Shown here piece by piece: positions 1 to 2,923 of a stretch of DNA of 5,172 nt (positions within the stretch are counted from its first letter, which is position 1; each line of letters starts with the position of its first letter). This DNA is from Candidatus Nomurabacteria bacterium (GTDB lineage Bacteria > Patescibacteriota > Minisyncoccia > Phycocordibacterales > PALSA-1337). Location: contig CALRCS010000050.1 of NCBI GenBank assembly GCA_943354625.1, forward strand, positions 1 through 5,172. Direction: 5' to 3'. Made by a program: the position numbers and the translations under genes. The notes beneath the pieces are model-generated. The model did not search any database. It was not told where the DNA came from and saw only the letters and a program-made list of their open reading frames with translations.

Positions 1-498
1 CATTCTACGTTCGAGAGAACCGCTGAAACGATGGCAATCATTATGAAAGAATTGGGATATAAGGGTGCACCAAACAGAGATGCTCGGCTTGATAAAAAAT
101 GGGACGGAATTTTTCATGACCTTTCCAGAGAAGTCATCGAATTAAAATACCCTGAACAAATCGAATTGAGAAAGCGTGTTGGTTACTACCATTATCGAGC
201 ATTTGGTGGACAAAATTGTCCTGACGTTGAAATACAGATACTTAGTTTTATGAGAGATTACCTTTCAAGTTATAGCCAACGTAATATGCTTATTGTTGGC
301 CACGGACGATGGTTTCTTCTTTTTCAAAAATTAATTCACAATTTAAGTGTCGAACAATTCTTGGAAATGAAGAAACACCACGAATGTGAAAATGCCTCTG
401 TAACTATCTACAATGTCGGTGCCCCTGAAAACACTATCCCTGAGAGTACTGTCCCATGGAGAGGAAAAATTAGCGAAGTTCTATCTGAATATGCTTAA
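1..498 (+). CDS. Histidine phosphatase family protein, 5' end missing
   Basis: This is the C-terminal 165 residues of a phosphoglycerate-mutase-like (histidine phosphatase superfamily) protein. The frame is open from the first base and the first in-window Met (base 31) lies inside a conserved helix, so the true start and the N-terminal RHG motif are outside the window. Counting from the first codon, residues 2-10 (STFERTAET) match the S-x3-R-T-x-ET stretch after the first strand. A YPE and a GG-x2-C-x-DV segment (50-76) match the usual YPE and GGES-x2-DV region. VGHG (99-102) carries the second catalytic His, H101, and ENASVTIYN (130-138) matches the last strand. The position normally holding the catalytic-loop Glu (LRERD-x-G) reads LDKKWDG, so that acid may be replaced by Lys. 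It ends in TAA just before a terminator. Family assignment is good; the substrate is unknown and could be a sugar phosphate, a nucleotide or another phosphoester. Confidence 0.85.
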   Translation, partial: HSTFERTAETMAIIMKELGYKGAPNRDARLDKKWDGIFHDLSREVIELKYPEQIELRKRVGYYHYRAFGGQNCPDVEIQILSFMRDYLSSYSQRNMLIVGHGRWFLLFQKLIHNLSVEQFLEMKKHHECENASVTIYNVGAPENTIPESTVPWRGKISEVLSEYA

Positions 499-509
499 TG
501 AAGAAACAC

Positions 510-540
510 CGGCTGGGATTAAAAGTCCCAGCTGTTTTTT
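510..540 (+). terminator. Rho-independent terminator between convergent genes
   Basis: A stem of C510-G534, a G-T wobble, then GCTGGGA (512-518) pairing with TCCCAGC (526-532) encloses a 7-base loop. It is followed at once by six T and then ATTTT. It starts 11 bases after the stop of the plus-strand phosphatase gene. The minus-strand gene's stop codon (541-539) abuts the hairpin on the other side. In the minus direction the stem is followed by the weaker tract TGTTTCTT, so the element may stop transcription both ways, more efficiently on the plus strand. Confidence 0.85.
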
Positions 541-1087
541 ATTTTAATTCATACTCCCATCCCGGCTTCCATGTTTTAGTCTTTCTCCAATCCTCAGCGA
601 GAGCTTGCGTCCAAGTCTTATTTTTGAGTAAAACATCAAGTGAAAGTTGTGGAGCTTTATGCCCTACTATTGCAACATTTTTCCAATCATAATTCTTTTT
701 TAAAAAATCAAGAAAATCAGCAATTCGAGATTTAACATCTTCATAACTTTCACCTTCTGGAAATTGTTTTTCAATACACTCACTTTCTTGCATCGGTTCT
801 ACAATTTCTGAAGACGCACCATTTAACCTTCCATAATTACATTCACGCAGTCTTGTATCTGGAATAATCTGATACATTCCACCCCAAGCTAGTTCGGCAG
901 ATTTAACTGCACGCTGGAGATCGGAACAAAAAACCACATCAAATACCTTATCTTTAGTCTGCTCCTTTAGATTAATTGATTGCTTTATCCCAAGTTCTGA
1001 AAGCCCTACATCAGACCAACCAGAAGAAATCTCCTTCTCATTATCAGTCGTAGTACCGTGTACAAAATAAGTTATTTTTATTGCCAT
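539..1087 (-). CDS. Histidine-phosphatase-like protein with variant VHG motif
   Basis: This 182-residue protein has the layout of a small phosphoglycerate-mutase-type phosphatase. It starts with a strand leading to FVHGTTTDN (8-16), then SGWSDVGLSELG (22-33), CSDLQRA (54-60), LRECNYG (80-86), FPEGESYEDVKSRI (109-122) and IVGHKAPQ (140-147). Nucleophile-type H10, R59, E82 and the second His H143 are present. The Arg of the classic RHG motif is Val (V9), and the residue after the second His is Lys rather than Gly. The tail is Trp-rich (W159, W167, W173, W177). I recall similar VH-TTTDN proteins from Patescibacteria, which suggests a divergent subfamily rather than decay. The ATG is 4 bases after the stop of the preceding gene, with no Shine-Dalgarno, so translational coupling is likely. 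It is the last gene of the minus-strand block and ends at the 510-540 hairpin. Catalytic activity is not certain. Confidence 0.88.
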   Translation of the reverse strand: MAIKITYFVHGTTTDNEKEISSGWSDVGLSELGIKQSINLKEQTKDKVFDVVFCSDLQRAVKSAELAWGGMYQIIPDTRLRECNYGRLNGASSEIVEPMQESECIEKQFPEGESYEDVKSRIADFLDFLKKNYDWKNVAIVGHKAPQLSLDVLLKNKTWTQALAEDWRKTKTWKPGWEYELK

Positions 1088-1091
1088 AAAT

Positions 1092-1394
1092 TTAATTTTT
1101 AATTATTTTTTTAATTACAGAATCAACAAAAAGTCTAAAAGCTGGTCTATTTTCCTTTTCATAAATTATCCTCGCCCCCAATAAATGACCTTCAGGACAG
1201 CTGAGATCTTTCCTAGATATTGGGACCTTAGGTTCATTTATACGATCAATATACATTCGGCGCAAATTCCCAGGTCCGTCTTTTTGATAAAGGCAAATTG
1301 GAGAACCACACTTCTGGCAGTCGATTTTTAGAAGACGGGAGTAGCCACCCCTATTCTTTTTATATCTGTCGTTTTTTAATTTCATTTTAGTCAT
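1092..1394 (-). CDS. Small putative zinc-ribbon protein, function unknown
   Basis: I cannot assign this 100-residue protein to a named family. It begins with a very basic stretch (K4-R20, rich in Lys, Arg and Asn, with GGY at 17-19). A putative metal site follows, built from C26-x2-C29 and a C66-x3-H70 pair, with a further C34; the spacing is that of a zinc ribbon. After the second knuckle, LLGARIIYEKENRPAFRLF (71-89) could form the closing strands, and the tail is again basic. The polarity and size suggest a nucleic-acid or ribosome-associated role, but that is inference only. No signal peptide or membrane segment is visible. The ATG at 1394 is preferred; the alternative is M4 at 1385, and neither has a Shine-Dalgarno. 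It lies 31 bases after the CYTH gene and 4 bases before the phosphatase-like gene, so all three probably share a transcript. It appears intact, not a fragment. Confidence 0.75.
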   Translation of the reverse strand: MTKMKLKNDRYKKNRGGYSRLLKIDCQKCGSPICLYQKDGPGNLRRMYIDRINEPKVPISRKDLSCPEGHLLGARIIYEKENRPAFRLFVDSVIKKIIKN

Positions 1395-1425
1395 TTATCT
1401 TATGTGCCAAAATATACTACAAAAT

Positions 1426-1941
1426 CTAAAAATTACCAATTAAATCACTATAGGAATTTATTATAAAATCAGACTCTTTAATCCCAAAAAGTTGAAGGTA
1501 TTGATTACATTGTTTAAGAAGTTTTTCTCTGCCAATATTACCAGTAATATCAATTGCCTCTATTTCCATAAAAGTCCCCAAGCCCTGAACATTATCTAGA
1601 TGGAATTTAACATTATCAATAAAATATATTTCTCGTCTTTTGTCTACAACTACCAAAACTCCAAGTGACTTCATCAAAAGCTCTTTTAAATTTGAGTGGG
1701 GTTCAGACTTATAAAGAATCACATTTGACTGCTTTGGTCCTTCTTTATCCTCTCGCTCATAGAAAATAAGATAATTCTCAATATCTCCCTCTCTAAGTTT
1801 CAATCGTCCTTTGTTAATTTTAAAATATGTATCAATCTGATGGTCGGTGCCTTTAAAATCTGCTTTATGCAAATTCAAAATCTTTCTGACCTTATCTTGG
1901 TCAGTACATTTTGCTTTAATTTCTATATTAATGTGTCCCAT
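1426..1941 (-). CDS. CYTH domain protein (class IV adenylate cyclase-like)
   Basis: This is a 171-residue CYTH (CyaB/thiamine-triphosphatase) domain, about the normal length for a single-domain member. These proteins form a beta tunnel that binds triphosphates with metal; members make cAMP or hydrolyse thiamine triphosphate or inorganic triphosphate. NIEIKAK (5-11) is the first strand; the usual E-x-E-x-K reads N-x-E-x-K here. QIDTYF (35-40), GRLKLRE (45-51), FYERED (60-65) and GPKQS (68-72) follow, then KRREIYF (101-107), HLDNVQGLGTFMEIE (114-128) and a terminal SYSDLI (163-168). This order matches the bacterial group usually annotated as class IV adenylate cyclase, but substrate and reaction cannot be read from sequence. 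A possible extended -10 lies about 27 bases upstream, and no Shine-Dalgarno is visible. The stop is TAG. Fold assignment is strong; true cyclase activity is doubtful in a reduced genome. Confidence 0.92.
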   Translation of the reverse strand: MGHINIEIKAKCTDQDKVRKILNLHKADFKGTDHQIDTYFKINKGRLKLREGDIENYLIFYEREDKEGPKQSNVILYKSEPHSNLKELLMKSLGVLVVVDKRREIYFIDNVKFHLDNVQGLGTFMEIEAIDITGNIGREKLLKQCNQYLQLFGIKESDFIINSYSDLIGNF

Positions 1942-1967
1942 AGTTAGAATCTTTTTGAGGTTAATTT

Positions 1968-1976
1968 ATTTTATCA
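1968..1976 (-). promoter_or_regulatory. Candidate extended -10 for the CYTH gene group
   Basis: On the minus strand the bases read TGATAAAAT, an extended -10 pattern (TGn followed by TAAAAT, one mismatch to TATAAT). It would start transcription roughly 20 bases before the CYTH ATG at 1941. No good -35 is seen at 17 bases. The surroundings are very AT-rich, so a chance match is possible. If real, it would drive the CYTH, zinc-ribbon and phosphatase-like genes independently of the gene at 2527. Confidence 0.3.
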
Positions 1977-2023
1977 AATTTTGTTTTAAAAAAGAAACCA
2001 GGGGGATTCGGTCACGGATATTT

Positions 2024-2527
2024 TTAATCTCTCGGCCAAGAATAAGGCTTCTCATAATCTCGTTCTCCAATCTCTAATGCTTTCTTGAAATTCTTAACTA
2101 TACCTAAATTACCACTTATTTTATCGTCTTCTTGAGATGTTTCTATTGTCCTAACGGCATCTTCAACTCTTTTTATATCATTTTGCAGAAATCCAATTGT
2201 TGCTGATACATAAGCATTCCAACACTCTCCACGTTCATCAAATGAATGATTGAAGGCATCAACAACTTCTGGCCAGTGCTCTTGTCCTTTCGAAGCAAGA
2301 AGCTGGCCAATGTGAAAATACATAAGTTCCAAGCCAACCATTTTCTCACCCTCTCGTGGATTTATTATCCAATCCCTATTTTTTGCAATATACTCTTGGA
2401 TAAGGCTAGCCGCTCGGACATACTCTTTAGTAGATCCAAACATTCTCCATCCATTCGGAGATTGATCAAAATCCCACGGGGACATTTGAAACATTGCTTC
2501 GTTATTCTCAAAATTTTCTAGGGTCAT
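2024..2527 (-). CDS. Uncharacterised soluble helical protein, possibly TPR-like
   Basis: I do not recognise a named family in this 167-residue protein. It looks soluble and mostly alpha-helical, with no signal peptide or membrane segment. The N-terminal SPWDFDQSPNGWRMFG (16-31) is an aromatic cap. Helix-like segments follow at 32-49, 62-80 (GLELMYFHIGQLLASKG), 84-97 (HWPEVVDAFNHSFD), 101-115, 116-131 and 140-154. The pattern of small, large and aromatic residues in paired helices (GQLLA; AF-x2-SFDE; CWNAY; ATIGFL) is reminiscent of tetratricopeptide-type repeats, though no repeat matches the consensus clearly. Six Trp residues are spread along it. The ATG at 2527 has no Shine-Dalgarno; a weak GATAAT (2547-2542) lies about 14 bases upstream. 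It is separated from the CYTH gene by 82 bases, so co-transcription is possible but not assured. Intact length and even composition argue for a real gene. Confidence 0.8.
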   Translation of the reverse strand: MTLENFENNEAMFQMSPWDFDQSPNGWRMFGSTKEYVRAASLIQEYIAKNRDWIINPREGEKMVGLELMYFHIGQLLASKGQEHWPEVVDAFNHSFDERGECWNAYVSATIGFLQNDIKRVEDAVRTIETSQEDDKISGNLGIVKNFKKALEIGERDYEKPYSWPRD

Positions 2528-2645
2528 AAATTATTTTTTAGATTATCTTTGAAACTTTTCATCCACATTTTTCTGCCTTCCGCCACCATTTTCAACTGGT
2601 TAATTTTTGTAACCACTTGACTTCCTTCTTTTGTACAGTCTTCGC

Positions 2646-2670
2646 GTCGTACTCGCTACGCTCGTGCGAC
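2646..2670. repeat. Hairpin 3 of the tRNA-flanking cluster
   Basis: GTCGTAC (2646-2652) pairs with GTGCGAC (2664-2670), seven pairs including one G-T wobble, around an 11-base loop. The loop together with its flanking C is a mirror-like word, CTCGC-TA-CGCTC (2652-2663). The right arm continues into GCGACATGCTC (2666-2676), which recurs with one mismatch at 2710-2720. Confidence 0.55.
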
Positions 2671-2696
2671 ATGCTCAGACTTTTCTCATCCCTCAC

Positions 2697-2718
2697 GCAA
2701 GTCGCTCAGGCGACTTGC
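2697..2718. repeat. Hairpin 2: perfect 9-base inverted repeat
   Basis: GCAAGTCGC (2697-2705) and GCGACTTGC (2710-2718) are perfect reverse complements around the tetraloop TCAG (CTGA on the minus strand). It is the most stable of the three hairpins. It is centred about 46 bases beyond the CCA end of the tRNA in the direction of tRNA transcription, so it could be a processing or RNA-stability structure, or a REP-like palindrome. Confidence 0.75.
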
Positions 2719-2732
2719 TCGTCTCCTTGTTC

Positions 2733-2749
2733 GCTTTACTCCGCAAAGC
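2733..2749. repeat. Hairpin 1: short stem next to the tRNA
   Basis: GCTTT (2733-2737) pairs with AAAGC (2745-2749) around a 7-base loop containing CTCCGC. It begins 4 bases after the CCA end on the minus strand. It is weak alone and is listed because it continues the series of GAGC-bounded hairpins. Confidence 0.4.
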
Positions 2750-2753
2750 TCAC

Positions 2754-2844
2754 TGGCGGAACCGGAGGGATTCGAACCCTCGAGGCCTTTAAAGGGCCTA
2801 CATCTTTAGCAAAGATGCTTATTCGACCACTCTAACACGGTTCC
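2754..2844 (-). tRNA. tRNA-Ser(GCU) with encoded CCA
   Basis: Read on the minus strand, this is a complete class II tRNA. The acceptor stem GGAACCG/CGGTTCC has seven perfect pairs, and the D arm has a TTA/TAA stem with TGG in its loop. The anticodon stem is CATCT/AGATG with loop TTGCTAA, placing anticodon GCT at 2810-2808. The long variable arm, AGGCC/GGCCT around 7 bases, is typical of Ser. The T arm is GAGGG-TTCGAAT-CCCTC and the discriminator is G. CCA is encoded at 2756-2754, so the 3' end need not be added by nucleotidyltransferase. It decodes the serine codons AGC and AGU. The gene diverges from recG. Confidence 0.97.
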
Positions 2845-2854
2845 ATACAAAGCT

Positions 2855-2883
2855 ATTCTTGCACAAAATACTCTTTAAATCAA
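2855..2883 (-). promoter_or_regulatory. Candidate promoter for tRNA-Ser
   Basis: On the minus strand TTGATT (2883-2878) and AAGAAT (2860-2855) are separated by 17 bases, and the -10 lies 10 bases before the tRNA 5' end. Each hexamer has two mismatches to the sigma-70 consensus. Position and spacing are good; sequence match is moderate. Its -35 overlaps the -35 region of the divergent recG promoter. Confidence 0.45.
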
Positions 2884-2894
2884 AAAAACCAATG

Positions 2895-2903
2895 TGGTAT
2901 AAT
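2895..2903 (+). promoter_or_regulatory. recG promoter: extended -10 TGGTATAAT
   Basis: TATAAT at 2898-2903 is a perfect sigma-70 -10 with an upstream TG (2895-2896), forming an extended -10. A loose -35 (TTTAAA, 2874-2879) lies 18 bases upstream. Predicted initiation near 2910 gives a leader of only about 13-15 bases before the recG ATG at 2924, without a Shine-Dalgarno sequence. Confidence 0.75.
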
Positions 2904-2923
2904 GACCATATTACTGATTATTT

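Larger units (their letters stand above)
2528..2753. other. Gene-free interval with GC-rich hairpin cluster
   Basis: This interval lies between the minus-strand gene starting at 2527 and the 3' end of the tRNA. The half nearest the gene is ordinary AT-rich spacer. The half nearest the tRNA is unlike the rest: by my count 68 of 120 bases are G or C in 2641-2760, against 40 of 120 in 2521-2640. It holds three hairpins and a degenerate repeated word (minus strand YGAGCAWGTCGCNYGAGCG, best at 2721-2703 and 2677-2659). No protein-coding frame is convincing. None of the hairpins is followed by a clear T tract on either strand, so they are not standard terminators. Confidence 0.7.

Noticed and set aside
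498..692. Plus-strand 64-codon open frame starting on the stop of the first gene
   Set aside because: It runs through the terminator and antisense to the well-supported phosphatase-like gene, and its protein has no recognisable pattern.
1996..2013. Possible terminator between the 2527 and 1941 genes on the minus strand
   Set aside because: GACC/GGTT gives only four pairs (one wobble) before TTCTTTTTT, too weak to call despite the T-rich tail.
1847..2077. Plus-strand 76-codon open frame
   Set aside because: It is antisense to the start of the CYTH gene and the end of the next gene; its hydrophobic look comes from reverse-complemented AT-rich codons.
2246..2521. Plus-strand 91-codon open frame
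   Set aside because: It is a shadow antisense to the intact 167-residue gene, with no start context or family pattern.
539..2527. Defence island or toxin-antitoxin operon
   Set aside because: None of the four minus-strand proteins shows toxin, nuclease, antitoxin or DNA-binding repressor motifs; CYTH and phosphatase folds alone do not justify the call.
2641..2753. CRISPR array
   Set aside because: Repeats are degenerate, unequal in spacing (31 and 44 bases) and too few, and no cas gene is present.
2617..2835. Plus-strand 72-codon open frame over the hairpin cluster and tRNA
   Set aside because: It covers the tRNA-Ser on the opposite strand and the GC-rich hairpins, so the open frame is incidental.
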